A stretch of DNA of 64,000 nt from Taxillus chinensis. Taxonomy: Eukaryota; Streptophyta; Magnoliopsida; Santalales; Loranthaceae. Below, piece by piece: positions 33,066 to 45,414 of the stretch. The position numbers and the translations under genes are program-made. The stretch is taken from NCBI GenBank assembly GCA_023512835.1, contig CM042088.1, forward strand, positions 8,548,078 to 8,612,077, in the 5' to 3' direction. Position 1 is the stretch's first letter; each line of letters starts with the position of its first letter. The notes below the pieces were generated by a model. That model was given only the letters and a program-made list of their open reading frames with translations. It made no database searches and was not told the DNA's origin.

Positions 33066-34594
33066 CTAGCATCGTCTTCTTCGGAGGTTCCTTAGTCTTT
33101 CATTCTCCTGTTCAAGCCTGTTGATGACCATCCCCCTTGCCAATGACTGCTTCCTTGCATGACTCTTCTGCATCTTAGCTGCTTCCAACTGCTCCACCAT
33201 CTTCTGTATAGCTTCCCCCTGTTCTTGCACTGTTTGCTGTAAAACGGCGTTCTCTTGTAACAAGGATGTAGTTGTATCTAGGACAACCACAGGTTCTTCA
33301 TTAGAGGCCACCTCTTCAGCTGCAGTGTCCTCGCCTGTGTTGGGGAGAGGGAATAACTTCTCTTTCCATGCCTTGTATTCTGATAAGACAGGAGTAGCAT
33401 GTAGGTTGGCCTTGATTCGTCGAGGGGTGGCCCAAGCTCTGTGCATCTCAAAGATTGCCCGCTTTGCCCCAGGAGCTCCATATTCTCTATCACAGGATTC
33501 CATTCCATGTAAGACTGGGACGATTTGACGCCCCTCAAGTTGTCTTCCCACCTGTAATGGTGCGTATGCGGTGCTTCCCCAAGGGCCAATTAGTGGGACC
33601 CAATTATAGCTGCCGCAGCTATATAGCATGCTTGATCTATGCATCCAGGGGGCCCTCCAAATGATATCCTCATCTCCTAGTGTATGGAACTTGTGCATCC
33701 AACCTTCCTTGTCATTGGGTAGCCGCCACCCACTGTTTAGAATATCTATCAAGGTTGTAGCAGGTAGCGCATACACTTCCTTGAAGCGTGGAAAGATGCA
33801 TGGGAAGTGACTCTTCAACCATGTGCATAGGAGAGGAAGACAACCTCTGAATTGTCCTCGGCCTCTTACTCGGATGTAGGATAAGGACCTAATGGTTTCA
33901 GCTAAGATGGCAGGAACAGGATCATTTCCCTTTATCAATTGCAGGACAAGTTCCAGGACTTCCCCGTCAATGAAGTTTGGATTTCGAGGGAAAATGAGCG
34001 GACTATAGACAAGAACAAGGAAAAGTATATGGGTCTCCTCTTGAGTTGAATGTTGCATCATCCTCTTGAAGAACTCCCATGGAACAACTTCATGCTTCCC
34101 ATCATTTTGAATGATTGGAGGAACTTCTTTAGCTTGTATATCTAGGAGACAAGCCAAAGTACGCCGACATGATTTTCGAGGATCATAGTTGAAGATTGCC
34201 TTCTTTTGATCAACTTCTTGATCAAGAAGCCTTTTGTATTCTTCAATAGTTGGGACCAAATCCACGCCATTAAAACAGAAGCACCTTCGCCTTGGATCCC
34301 GAAGTTCACCGCTGCAATGATCATGTTCTCATCTATTGGTAGTTGAGTTAGATGTAACATATCCCCAAAGTGCTTGATGTATACGGCTTGACTCCTTGAA
34401 GACCACCTCCTCCATATAGATGTGAGTTCAGGAGCATGATTCTTTGGGAGCTTAATGTGTATGTCTCGGACCTTCTGTGGCTCCTCTTGAGAAAAATTTC
34501 CCAAGTCCCTTTGGATTATCCTTGATGCGAGAGCGACCTCTTGAATGTTTTCTTTGTCCACCTTGTCGGTTAGAAGACGATCAAAGCTTGCCAT
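33066..34594 (-). pseudogene. ORF1 of element B (Ogre-type, one frameshift)
   Basis: Start at 34594, MASFDRLLTDKVDKENIQEV. The first frame continues to about 34260 (LTSIWRRWSSRSQAVYIKHF, GDMLHLTQLPIDENMIIAA). It then slips by one base into the frame ending at 33066 (DLVPTIEEYKRLLDQEVDQK, ILFLVLVYSPLIFPRNPNFI, PCIFPRFKEVYALP). The C terminus is a coiled coil (LLQENAVLQQTVQEQGEAIQ) with a basic tail (RLRNLRRRRC). An ORF of about 500 codons upstream of gag with such WR/PRF motifs is the hallmark ORF1 of Ogre elements. Its function is not known. Confidence 0.82.
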
Positions 34595-35183
34595 GTTTCC
34601 TAAATGAATGTGTGCAATGCTATGATATGCAATGAATGAGAATGAAGGGTTAGTAGACAATAATTGATAATATATACAAGGGGTTAGTACATGGACAATA
34701 TATACGAAGTTCAAGCAAGGCAAGTACACAAATGTCATAACAAGGCTCAAACACATGAAGGTCATGCCCTTGATGGGCTTCTAAATCTGCCTATCTTATT
34801 CATTGGTTCCCAAGCATTCCCTACTTAGCCTTGTACCACGAGGGCATTAACAAGAACTAAGAGGGAGCCCCCGTACCCCAAAGGGCATTAACGGAGGGGG
34901 TCCTTCTTGTACCTCTTGGGGCATTAACAAGAAAGGACCACTTGCCTGAGTGAGACATTTCGGGTATTCCACGTAGACAAGCACAACCAAGTCCACGTGG
35001 GCAAACCTTTACTAGCCTCTTCTAATCCTGTTGTGTTAGAGAAAACCCGGGTATAGGGTTAGAGAAAGAGAGAGAAGCATGTATGCATAGTTAAAACAAT
35101 TATAGAATAAAAGAAAATAAACAGAAAAGAAACAAGCAAGCAAAAATTCCAAAAATTGAGACCATGGCTAGACTCTCACAACA
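34595..35183 (-). other. 5' leader of element B
   Basis: Untranslated region between the primer site and ORF1. It has three tandem hairpin units at 34830-34938, annotated separately. The upstream extension of the ORF1 frame (34595-34765) is not supported as coding. Confidence 0.7.
34830..34938 (-). ncRNA. Three tandem predicted RNA hairpins in the B 5' leader
   Basis: Each unit has a conserved loop (plus strand ACC..., ending GGGCATTA; sense TAATGCCC...GGT) and a different but self-complementary stem. On the plus strand the stems are CTTGT/ACAAG (34830-34854), CCGT/ACGG extended by CCCC/GGGG with one bulged A (34868-34900), and TTCTTGT/ACAAGAA extended by GTCC/GGAC with one bulged A (34900-34938). 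Different stems with pairing kept imply selection on RNA structure. The site, between primer site and first ORF, is where retroelements often keep packaging or dimerisation signals; that role is only a guess. Confidence 0.62.
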
Positions 35184-35201
35184 GTCCCCAAGAAGTCGCC
35201 A
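35184..35201 (-). promoter_or_regulatory. Primer binding site of element B
   Basis: Minus strand TGGCGACTTCTTGGGGAC, one base inside the 5' LTR. The TGGCGACT start resembles the primer sites reported for Ogre-type elements (tRNA-Arg type, from memory, unverified). Confidence 0.75.
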
Positions 35202-35202
35202 C

Positions 35203-38200
35203 TGTCATCACCCGTTTTTGACCGGGCTCGTCCTGGCTTTTGTGAAAGGACTCCATGCTAGTTCATTCCATTGATCCTAGAGTCATCCCTGCACAAGGCT
35301 CGCACAAACCATTAAAGAAAAGAAAAACACGGAGTCGCCACCAAACAAATTAAAGGTGTGATTGGGCACCTAGAAAAAGAAAGGTCTACGGTTCCAGAGA
35401 ATTAGGTTCGGGAGTCGGTTACGTGTGGGGAAGGAAGAAAAATTCTTGCACCCCCACAACGCCCACAATTGGTACCTAGTCTTGATCTATGGGTGTTTGC
35501 TTGCTCTATTATTTATTCTAGAAAAGAGTTTTTTGTATTTTTAATTTTAAGAAAAAGAAAGATTTTAGGATCTAGGCCTTAAAACAACAAAGAAAAAGAT
35601 TTTAATAAAGTAAATAAAAAGGGACATTCTAATTTTAGAAAAAGAATGTGGGATCTAGGCCCGTGTGACAATGTTGCATTTTTATAAGAAAACAAAAGTA
35701 ATTTTCCTTTTTTAGAAAAGAAAACAAAAGCAATTTGAATTCAAATAAGAAAATACTGCCACAATTGATATTGGTCCAAGTAGACTAGGATGTGAGCATC
35801 TAGGGCTCAACCCTCATGACCGCCCAGGCCTTGTTTAAATTTTTCTAGAAGAGATTTGAGTTTTGTTTTTTTACATTTTATTATTTTTTATATTTTCGTT
35901 TTTCTACTTTAGAGAGATGAGGAAAAAAAGGAAAAAGAGCAGTTTTTTGGGTTTTATGTTTGAAAACAAATATGAAAAAAAAAAATAAGATAAAATAAAA
36001 TAAAAGTAGAGAACCTGGAGGAAAGAAAATGATGCGGTGGGAGCCCCTTTTTCCTTCGAGTAATGCCTTCAAAGAGTTTCCTGAAAGCACAAAGGTTAGA
36101 AAAAGAATTTTTCCAATGTCGGCTCCTCCCCGTGAAGACGAACAGTGATTCCGGGTGGTTTTTCCCTTAGAAAATGAGTATATCTCTCTTTATGATTCCC
36201 AGGATACTCTCTCTCTCCCTCTGGTTTTTATCTCTTGGAAATTTAGTCGAAAGCTCTCTCTCGAATAACCTCCTCCGATACTTGATAATTGATGCCCCTC
36301 TTTGCCTCTTGGGGCTCTATTTATAGGAATCCCAGGGGAGACAGCCCGTGCCTCGGCATTTATTGGATGCCTTACGGTCCCCATGAGTCAACTACATCGT
36401 TCCAATGAATTAATGACTTCGGAAATGGAATTCTCGGTTCCCGGCGATTTACAATAATTCACGGTTCCCGTGCTTTGAAAAAAGGAGTCTAGTGCCTGAA
36501 AATAAATAAATCGTTTGAGATTATTTAATCCTCTGTTGTACCTGGACGCTTTGGTGGGTAAGGGCGGAATGCATTTCCGGATGTATTAGAGCCGTTGGGA
36601 ATTAATGGTCATGCAATCCCCAGGGTCAACTGTGATGTCCCGAGGAAAATGACATTTAATTACAGAGGTCTTCCGTCCCTATGCTCAAAAATGGAGTTCC
36701 GAGACATTTGAATGTAATATTTGGAGACTCCTCAATTCCCACGCTTAAAAAGAGGGTTCCGAGACACTGCTTGGCATTTAATGCACTTAAAAAGAATTTT
36801 CGGAGTCCCGATGCTTTGGAGTCACTCCCAGGCACTGTAGAGGAGCTATTTTGGAGTTTTTCAAAATTATTGACCAGGTTTGACCTCCGGATCTAGGCTT
36901 ATTCCGGATCGGTGGCCTTATTCCGCATCTATAGGTCCTCATTCCGTATTAACAAGTCCTTATTCCGCACTAATGAGCTTATTCCGCATCAATAGGTTTA
37001 GCTCGGATTTGACCAAGTTTGACCTCCTGGATCTGCGCTTATTCCGGATCGGTGGCCTTAGTCCACATCGGTAAGTCCTTATTCCGCATCGAGTTGACCA
37101 AGTTTGACCACCGGATCTGGGCTTAGTCCGGATCGGTAAGTCCTTACTCCGCATCGATTGACCAAGTTTGACCTCCTGGATCTGCGCTTATTCCGGATCG
37201 GTGGCCTTAGTCCACATCGGTAAGTCCTTATTCCGCATCGATTGACCACGTTTGACCGCCGGATTTGGGCTTAGTCCGGATTTGTAAGTCCTTACTCCGC
37301 ATTAGTTGACCAAGTTTGACCACCTGGATCTGGGCTTAGTCCTGGATCGTGAAGTCCTTACTCCGCATCAGTTGACCAAGTTTGACCACCTGGATTTGGG
37401 CTTAGCCCGGATTTGGGCTTAGTCCGGATTTGACCAAGTTTGACCGCCGGATGTTGGTTTAGTCCGATTTGACCAAGTTTGACCGCCGGATCTGGGCTTA
37501 GTCCGGATTTGACCAAGTTTGACCGCCGGTTTGGGTTTAGTCCGGATTTGACCAAGTTTGACCACCGGATCTGGGCTTAGTCCGGATTTGACCAAGTTTG
37601 ACCGCCGGATTTGGGTTTAGTCCGGATTTGACCAAGTTTGACCACCGGATTTGGGTTTCCCCAAAAATTTCCGTGTGTGGGCTCGGTCGCCACGTGGCGC
37701 CTCTACTTGGGCTTCCTTAGGCCTCTCTTGTTATCACTTGCTGTGTAAGGAGAGTGCCTTTGTATATATACTGGGCGAAGTAGAAGCAAAACTGGCAATG
37801 TGGGACAAACATGCATATGAAGAACCAAAATTCGTGAAAAATTGGCAGATTTTTGGGGCAACTTCAAAAATTCATAACATTCTCCACAGAGCTCGGATTA
37901 GGGCCAAATTGGTCTTGTTTTGCTCTAAATTCTGTTATCTATCTCTTGAAATTGGAATCACTCCAAACGGATCATCCATTTAAGAGAAAAGTGGGAAATA
38001 CCGCACAGAGGTACATGATAAAGTGAGCATTCTGCCCGTCTGATTCAAAAATTCATAGTTAATTGCGTAGAACTCGGATTACCTTCAAACCAATTGGAGA
38101 TGATAGATAAAGATGTTATCTAACTAATGCAATTGACTTTGTTCATATCCAATGAGTATTGAGAAAGTTATTGGCAAAATAGTGCGCTGCGCACTAGCTG

Positions 38201-38738
38201 TCTCCCCAAATTTGCACAAGGTTTGGTTGCCAACTTTGAAAAATCATAACTAATTGAATACAACCCGGAATATTCTCAAACCAATTGGAGATGATAGATA
38301 AAGATGTTATCTAACTAATGCAATTGACTTTGTTCAGATCCAATGAGTATTGAGAAAGTTATTGGCAAAATAGTGCGCTGCGCACTAGCTGTCTCCCCCA
38401 AATTTGCACAAGGTTTGGTTGCCAACTTTGAAAAATCATAACTAATTGAATACAACCCGGAATATTCTCAATCCAATTGGAAATGATAGATAAAGGTGTT
38501 ATCTAATCAATTCAATTGACTTTGTTGGATTACGACAAGTATCGGGGAAGTTATTAATAAAATAGCGGGCTGCCCACTGGTTGTCCAATTCAACTTGATG
38601 TTTTTATCATAATCATTTCATTTCTCCTCGGAATCAAGCGTGGTCAAGTGCGTTATTCTCCGAATGTCATCCTCTGTCACTTAGTGGTCCTTCGCCAAGT
38701 ACGATTGCGATCTAACCTGGTCAAAATGGGGTGCAACA
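35203..38738 (-). repeat. 5' LTR of element B
   Basis: 3536 bp. The TATA box (minus TATAAATAG) is at 36317-36325, giving a U3 of about 2.4 kb holding the motif array and the 192-bp repeat, and an R-U5 of about 1.1 kb. Followed by the ACGAG target duplication at 38739-38743. Confidence 0.95.
36317..36325 (-). promoter_or_regulatory. TATA box of element B 5' LTR
   Basis: Minus-strand TATAAATAG within TTCCTATAAATAGAG. The other LTR has the homologous TATTTATA at about 21477. Confidence 0.65.
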
Positions 38739-38743
38739 ACGAG

Positions 38744-41700
38744 GCCCATCCGTATCATATGGCGACAACAGCAAAGGTAAGACTGTGGGGTATGGCACTT
38801 TAACCAACAGTTGTGTATCAATCACTAAAGTTGCACTAGTCGATGGTTTGAAGCATAATTTGCTAAGTGTCAGTAATTTATATGACAAAGGATTTACTGT
38901 TTCATTCATGTCCAACACCTGCATAGTTAGGGAAAACTTATCCGGAGATGTTAAGTTATCCGGATTAAGAGATGAGGACATATACTCAGTGGTCTTAAGA
39001 AATAATTCTTCTAACCTTGTATGCTTCTTCACTAGAGCATCAGATGAAGAAAGTTTGCTATGGTATAAGCATTGCGCACATTTAAATTTTAAGACTTTGT
39101 CTAAATTAGCGTCGCTTGACTTAGTTAGTGGTCTGCCCAAACATAAATTCTCTAGAGACTCTCTCTATCGTGAATGCCAACTCGGCAAGTACACCAAGCA
39201 CAACTTTAAGAGCAAATCAGTTAATTCAATAACTGCTTCGCTGCAACTTCTTCACATAGACCTTTGTGGTCCTATTTCTATTGCTTCTCTTGCTGGTACG
39301 AGATATACCCTTGTGGTTATCGATGACTTTACCAGGTATACATGGATGAAGTTCTTGAATTCAAAGGATCAAACCTTTGAACATCTAGTAGATCTCTTCA
39401 ACAGGATAAGGAATTCACAAGGACTGAGCATCAAATGCATCAGGAGTGATCATGGTACGGAATTCGACTTTTCCGATATGAGATCCTATTGTTCTAAACA
39501 GGGCATTTAGCATGACTTTTCTGCGCCCAGAACTCCACAACAAATGGAGTTGCTGAGCATAAGAATTGCACATTAGTCGAAGCTGGTAGATCAATGTTAG
39601 TAGGGGCAAGGATTCCTCTCAGTTTATGGGCTGAAGCTATGTCCATTGCATGCTATGTTCAGAATAGAACTCTTATCAATAAGGTTACCATGAAAACACC
39701 CTGTGAGATGTGGAGAGGCAGGAGGCCGTCAATCTCTCATTTCAAAGCTTTTGGGTGCGCTTGCTATGTATTAAACAATGGCAAAGAGGCTCAGAGTAAA
39801 TTTGAGCCAAAATCCAATGATGAGATCTCTGTCGGATATTCTTTACACAACAAGGCTTATCGTATTTTCAATAGAAAACATTAACTGTTGAAGAATCTAT
39901 TCATGTTGATTTTGATGAATCTAACCTTGACTGGTCAAGTGTAGGATCTTCAAATCCAATTATGCAGGATCATACGGACAACATGATTGATTATTCTCAG
40001 TTCAGACATCTTCCTGCCACAACTCCTGATGAACCACCTAGTACCGGTGAAGCAACAAGAAATGCTACCGATGATGCTTAAGAAGATTCAGACTCAGGAC
40101 TTCCTCTCAACTTCGGAAAAATTATTACGGATATTCATGTCCGTCCGAACCAGTTAATACTGAAAGTCACAGTGCCAAAGAACTTCCAAGTTTTTCCAGA
40201 ACTGTTCATTATATGGATACAACTGGCCCAGAAGAAGCTCAACCAGCCGATATACACGATCCACCCAGTCTAGCAGATCTTCAAATGATTAACTACTCAC
40301 CACCACTTGCGCAGAACTACAGGTGGACTCAAACCACTCATTAGATCAAGTGATTGGTGATCCTACTGTTGGAGTAAGAACAAGGGCAGCCACTTCCAAT
40401 TTGTGCCTCTATTCTTATTTTCTATCACAAATAGAGGCAAAGATTGTGAATGAAGCCCTTCGGGATTCAAACTAGATAGACGCTATGCAAGAAGAGCTTA
40501 ATCAGTTCAAGAGGAACGAAGTGTGAACTTTAGTACCAAGGCCGAGGTCACAACAAGTCATTGGAGTTAAATGAGTGTTCCAGAACAAATTAGATACTGA
40601 TGGAATAGTAATTCGGAATAAAGCACGACTGGTAGCCAAAGGATATCGTCAAGAAGAAGGCATTGATTATGACAAAACATTTGCTCCAGTAGCTAGACTT
40701 GAGGCGATCCGATTGTTCCTGGCATATGCTTCATATGAAAACTTCACAGTTTATCAAATGGATGTCAAGAGCACTTTTCTTAATGGAGATCTTCAAGAGG
40801 AGGTTTATGTTGAACAACCTCCGGGCTTCGTTGAACAAAAGGCTGAGCATATGGTATATAAACTACGGAAAGCCTTGTATGGATTGAAGCAAGCTCCAAG
40901 AGCCTGGTATGACACACTATCAGAATTCTTGCTCGAACACAATTTCAGAAAAGGGAAGATAGACACCATACTATTTCTACGAAAAGAGAATGACCATTCT
41001 CTGATCGTACAAATCTACGTGGTTGACATCATTTTCGGAATGTCAAATCTGAAACTTTGTGAAGAGTTTGCAAAGTTGATGACTAGCAAATTTGAAATGA
41101 GCATGATGGGCAAGTTAACATACTTCCTTGGAATAGAGGTTAAACAAATGAAGGATGGAATCTTCATCGACCAAGCAAAGTATACACGGGACTTAATTAA
41201 GAAGTTCGGAATGCAAAACTCAACTCCCGTGAAGACTCCCATGCCAGTCAATGCAAAGTTAAATCCTGATATTGACGGATAATCAGTAAATGTAACTGAA
41301 TACAAGAGGTATGATTGGATCATTCTGTACCTTACACCAAGTCGCCCAGACATAATGTTTGCAACTTGCATTTGTGCAAGATATCAGGCGAATCCAAAAG
41401 AGTCACACATGCTTTATGTAAAACGGATATTGTGGTATCTCAAAGGGACAGTGAATTTGGGACTCTGGTATCCAAAGGAGTCCAACTTCTCTTTATCCGA
41501 ATATTTAGATGCTGATTTTGCTGGGTATCGCATTGACAGGAAGAGCACTAGTGATACTTGTTAGTTTCTTGGAAACAGACTCATCTCATGGTTCAGTAAG
41601 AAGCAGAATTCCTTATCAACCTCTACTGCTGAGGTAGAATATATAGCTGCTGGGAGTTACTGTGTACAGCTTCTCTAGATACAAAGTCAACTTACTAACT

Positions 41701-41963
41701 ACGGCTTCAACATAACATCTGTTCCATTATACTGCGACAACACCAGTGCGATTGCTATCAGCAACAACCCTGTAATGTACCCGAAAACAAAGCACATTGA
41801 AGTTAGGTATCACTTCATCCAAGATCATGTTTTCAAAAAGCACATATCACTTGAACATGTTGCTACGAATGATCAACTCGCAGACATACTCACCAAGCCC
41901 CTACCTGATACACGATTCTCTGAACTTCTTTTAAAATTAGGTATGTTTGACCTTACTGCATAG
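38744..41963 (+). pseudogene. pol of Copia C2: protease end, integrase, RT, RNase H (degenerate)
   Basis: In order: protease end (GPSVSYGDNSKGKTVGYGTL), GAG-pre-integrase (HLNFKTLSKLASLDLVSGLP), integrase core (LLHIDLCGPISIA, then CIRSDHGTEF), RT ([52 protein letters not shown]) and RNase H (STAEVEYIAAGSYCV, LYCDNTSAIAISNNP, HIEVRYHFIQDHV, DQLADILTKPLP) ending at 41963. The RT box reads YVVDIIFG, so the first catalytic Asp of YVDD is replaced by Val. Stops and frame breaks occur near 39510, 39890-40570, 41280, 41565 and 41680. The spacer between integrase and RT is the most decayed part. Confidence 0.9.
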
Positions 41964-43655
41964 TTCCTTATTTACTTTTCCAACAGTATTTCTTTCAAAA
42001 CATGCATCATGGTTCATGATGAGCATTAGACGCTTATTATATTTCATGCTAATCATGCTTACTGCCGATATGCATCATGTTTCTGATAATTTTCTCATAT
42101 TTTCATATGGGAGGATGCTTATGTTTCCCGACTGAAGTCGCTTAGGTTAGCTTAATTAACGTTATATGAGTACAACCTTCTTAGGATTTTATGATTCAAA
42201 TTTTCATTTATCACCACATGTCCAATGCTGTTTCATATTGATTACACTATTAACATGTCTGGTTGAAGAAATGAAATGGGTAAGCTCGGAAAGCTGGTGG
42301 ATGAAATCACAATTGCAGTCTAATCAGCTTTTGAAGTGGAGTTTCCTGAAGGATAGACAGCAATTTCTCATGATCTAAATTATCAAGCAGGAAATGTCTA
42401 TCGAGAGGATTGCAAGATCTAAGGGGGAGAAAATGCTTTATCAATTACCCAAGTAATACCCCTCTTATATGTCTCGTGACCTCTTTCCTGGCTGTCTATC
42501 TGAGGGGGAGTTTATCACTGAGAGGATCGCATGATCTAAGGGAGAGCAAAAGCTCTATCTATTATTTCAATAATAACCCCCTAATATGTCTCGGATGCTC
42601 TTGCCTCTAACTTCTCACTTCTAGATCTGATTGGACATGCATTGTTGAATCAGACTTGTGATATGTTTGGATGTTTTTGCTTCTTCAACTAAGTATCTTA
42701 ATTGGATAATCAATTGATTGCATCCGGCATATGTTATTCCTTCCATTCTCACTCATGAATCTTAATCTGAGTAACTTATATACAGTTAATTAATCTTAGC
42801 TACGATGTTCAGCATAACGATTTCGCTATGTTATCCAATCTGAACTTATGTGTTTCTTATCTGATATATGCTTTGATTTCAGTATCAATGATCATTCACT
42901 TGTATGTATGTGTCTCCCATTTATTTACAATGCATAAGTTTTGCTTTTTCATTAGTTCGGATTATGCTAATTTTCCATATCTGTTTACATCCGTACTAAT
43001 CCCAACCTGTAAAGCTTTGTATTCTTTTTAGTTTATCTTTGTGTAGCTACAGGTTCAGATTCCCTTTGCATTTTGACTGATATATCTTGTCTGAAGTCTC
43101 GAATTTGAAGTGTTGTGGTACTTCGGTTCTTTTCAACTTCAAGAGAGCAAAGGAATCTACTTCTCTCTAACAACACTCTGTTTCTATGGACACAGTCTGT
43201 TGATCATCCGAATATTTTTCTACGAATTATCCTTAGTCCGGATGATAGTCGGTTTATTTCCTTCGGACTCTTGGAACTCTCAAATCGCGATAAACAATGT
43301 CTTATTTTAGATCGCGTGTTTTTGAGGAGGAATAATGATGGTCTATTTAAAATGTAAGTCTCAAGACAAGCAATTCTCCAGAAGAAGGCATACAGCTGTC
43401 ATAAATACCTTCTGCAGCCTCCACGCCATTTTTCTATTTGGAGGTGCTCAAGTATCAAGATTAATGACATCAACTTGTCAAGTGGATCACTATTCATCTC
43501 GCTTAATCCCCAGATCCGCTGGCAACCACAGACTCGGTCTTATATATACTTGATTTTCACACGGAGGGCGAGTTTACATTTCCAAATCCCTAAATCCTCG
43601 TCACTCTTCCAATCTCCAAGACCCCACTTCCTTTCCCTTCTCACCCTCAATCACA
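41964..43655 (+). other. 3' extension of C2 with repeated internal polypurine runs
   Basis: Non-coding, A/T-rich. Three polypurine runs preceded by GATCTAAG/TGAG occur at 42419-42432 (CTAAGGGGGAGAAA), 42501-42510 (TGAGGGGGAG) and 42537-42547 (CTAAGGGAGAG), each in a repeated context (AGAGGATYGCA). Multiple internal polypurine tracts downstream of pol have been described for Sireviruses. Nothing else recognised from 42560 to 43655. Confidence 0.7.
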
Positions 43656-44983
43656 ATGGCACCCAAGATCTCTCTTTCTGGCGTTAATCTCGGCCATCTA
43701 GTCGATTGGCCTGCTGTCTCCAATCCTCTGGCATGGTTTCTAGACCTACGCCCACTCCTGGAAGCCTCCCACATTCTGAACCTGGTCTCAAATCCTGTCG
43801 ATCTCCTTATCGATGACATTTCTGAGTTCTAACGGTGGGTCCGCTGCACCACCGATTCCATCCTTTCCAACGTCCGAGGTGAATCCATAGTCATCACCCC
43901 CAACGTCCTCCGTACCGCTCTCAATCTACCCCCCGGTGATCATCAGTGCCCGGACCCAGAATCGATGGCAGCTTCCACAGGTTACACATATAAGGGGAAG
44001 GAATACAAGGTGAAGTCCTTCCATGGTCGCTACCGGTGTATGGCGACCATTCTGAGCCGGTGTCTACTTGCTCGCACATCCGCTTTGGACTCCATTTCGT
44101 ACGACCTCCTCTTTGAGGGTTTCCCAATGGACTGGGGGATATTCTTGTTCCGATTGCTGAAGAAAGGCCCAAAGAACCAATCTTTCGAGCGGATTCTCAG
44201 CATCATCTTTAGGCATCTGCGTCCGTCCCATTTCAACGGACATGGCACTATCCCTTTCCCCCAGGCTTACTATCTCCGCCATCTTACACCTGATGGGAAC
44301 ATAACGGCACGCCTGCCTTCTGCTGCTCTCCGCCTCCTTCCCGCCTCGGAACAACAGGGCAGTTTGGTTCGTGACCCAGCCGACAGCCATGCCCCTAAAG
44401 TCAGCTCTGCTTACTAGTCCTCACGAATTCGGTCCGTAGCTGCACCCTTCATCTCTCAAGCCTCCCAGCACAGCGTTCGTGCCAACCCGTCCGACGTTAC
44501 TGGGCCTTCTCAGCCAAGTTCTCATCCAGCTGATTCTCCAGCGCCTTCTACCTGTAAGGACCCATACCTTGAGTTAGTCAGTTTTGCCTCCTGAGTAGAG
44601 TTTTTCTAGATTTTGACCTAGTAAATGGACTCCAATGAATTCACGTGCAAAAGGAAAGATGCTTAGAATGGTGTCCTCTATCTACCACAGAAGTTTCAGG
44701 CCAAATGGACATGTATGTGAGGTGCACGTGATATGGATCCAATTCACGTGCAAGTGTGGTTGTCTTCTAAATGATGCAAGGAGGCTAGGGGTGAAGTTTG
44801 AGAGCTTTTGGAGTGCATATGGAGTTGCACGTGAATTGGGGAATTCACGTTCAAATTGGCGTGCAGGCATATTTTTGCATGGTTCCCTTGGTTTTGACAT
44901 TCTAAGGAACTTTCTCCAAAGGACCATGTTGAAATTCTGAGTATTTTGGCCTATATGGGTGCGGAAAGGTGCTAACTTGTGTG

Positions 44984-45042
44984 ATCAAAACTACGTCGTT
45001 TTGATCCTGGGTTTCACTTAATCAAAACTACGTCGTTTTGAT
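44984..45042 (+). promoter_or_regulatory. Two ACGT-centred near-palindromes upstream of the G1 TATA box
   Basis: The 22-bp site ATCAAAAC-TACGTCG-TTTTGAT occurs at 44984-45005 and again at 45021-45042, 37 bp apart. It is almost a perfect inverted repeat around ACGT. The second ends 11 bp before the TATA box. Possibly bZIP-type sites; function inferred. Confidence 0.6.
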
Positions 45043-45052
45043 AGTGGGAGGC

Positions 45053-45062
45053 CTATATAAAG
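45053..45062 (+). promoter_or_regulatory. TATA box of solo LTR G1
   Basis: CTATATAAAG preceded by GGGAGGC. A purine-rich stretch (45120-45150, GAGAGAGAGAG) follows in the presumed leader. Confidence 0.7.
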
Positions 45063-45414
45063 ATGAGGAGACTCCTTGTTCTAGGGTTAGGGGTTTTTCA
45101 GCCATTGCAGCCGTCGTGGGGAGAGAGAGAGCTAGAGAGAGGGAAAGGGGGAGAACTGTTGGTTGCTGCCGGAGCATCTTGCGTGGGGAGGACGGCATCA
45201 AACGCGGGAGCAAGGAGGATCTTCTTTAAGGTAGGGGTTCTGTTTTCTTATACCTGATCCGGGGTTAGGCCCTGTGGTGAATTACCCGTTGGATATTGTC
45301 TTTGTTATCATACTATTTATATGTAAATTCATATAGGTGTAATCTCCTATATGAATGTTGGCCTTCAATGGCGTGTTGTTTGGATATATGTATATATGCC
45401 TGTCAAGTGTTTGA

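Larger units (their letters stand above)
20363..38738 (-). mobile_element. Element B: Ogre/TatV-like Ty3/gypsy retrotransposon, full length
   Basis: 18.4 kb with LTRs of about 3.5 kb, TGTCATCACCC/GGGGTGCAACA ends and a perfect 5-bp TSD, ACGAG, at 20358-20362 and 38739-38743. On the minus strand the order is primer site, leader, ORF1, gag, protease, RT, RNase H, a second RNase H, integrase and a 3' region with tandem repeats. ORF1 upstream of gag, the dual RNase H, the great length and the repeat-rich 3' region are the known hallmarks of Ogre elements. Frameshifts in each gene make this copy non-autonomous as read. Confidence 0.93.
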
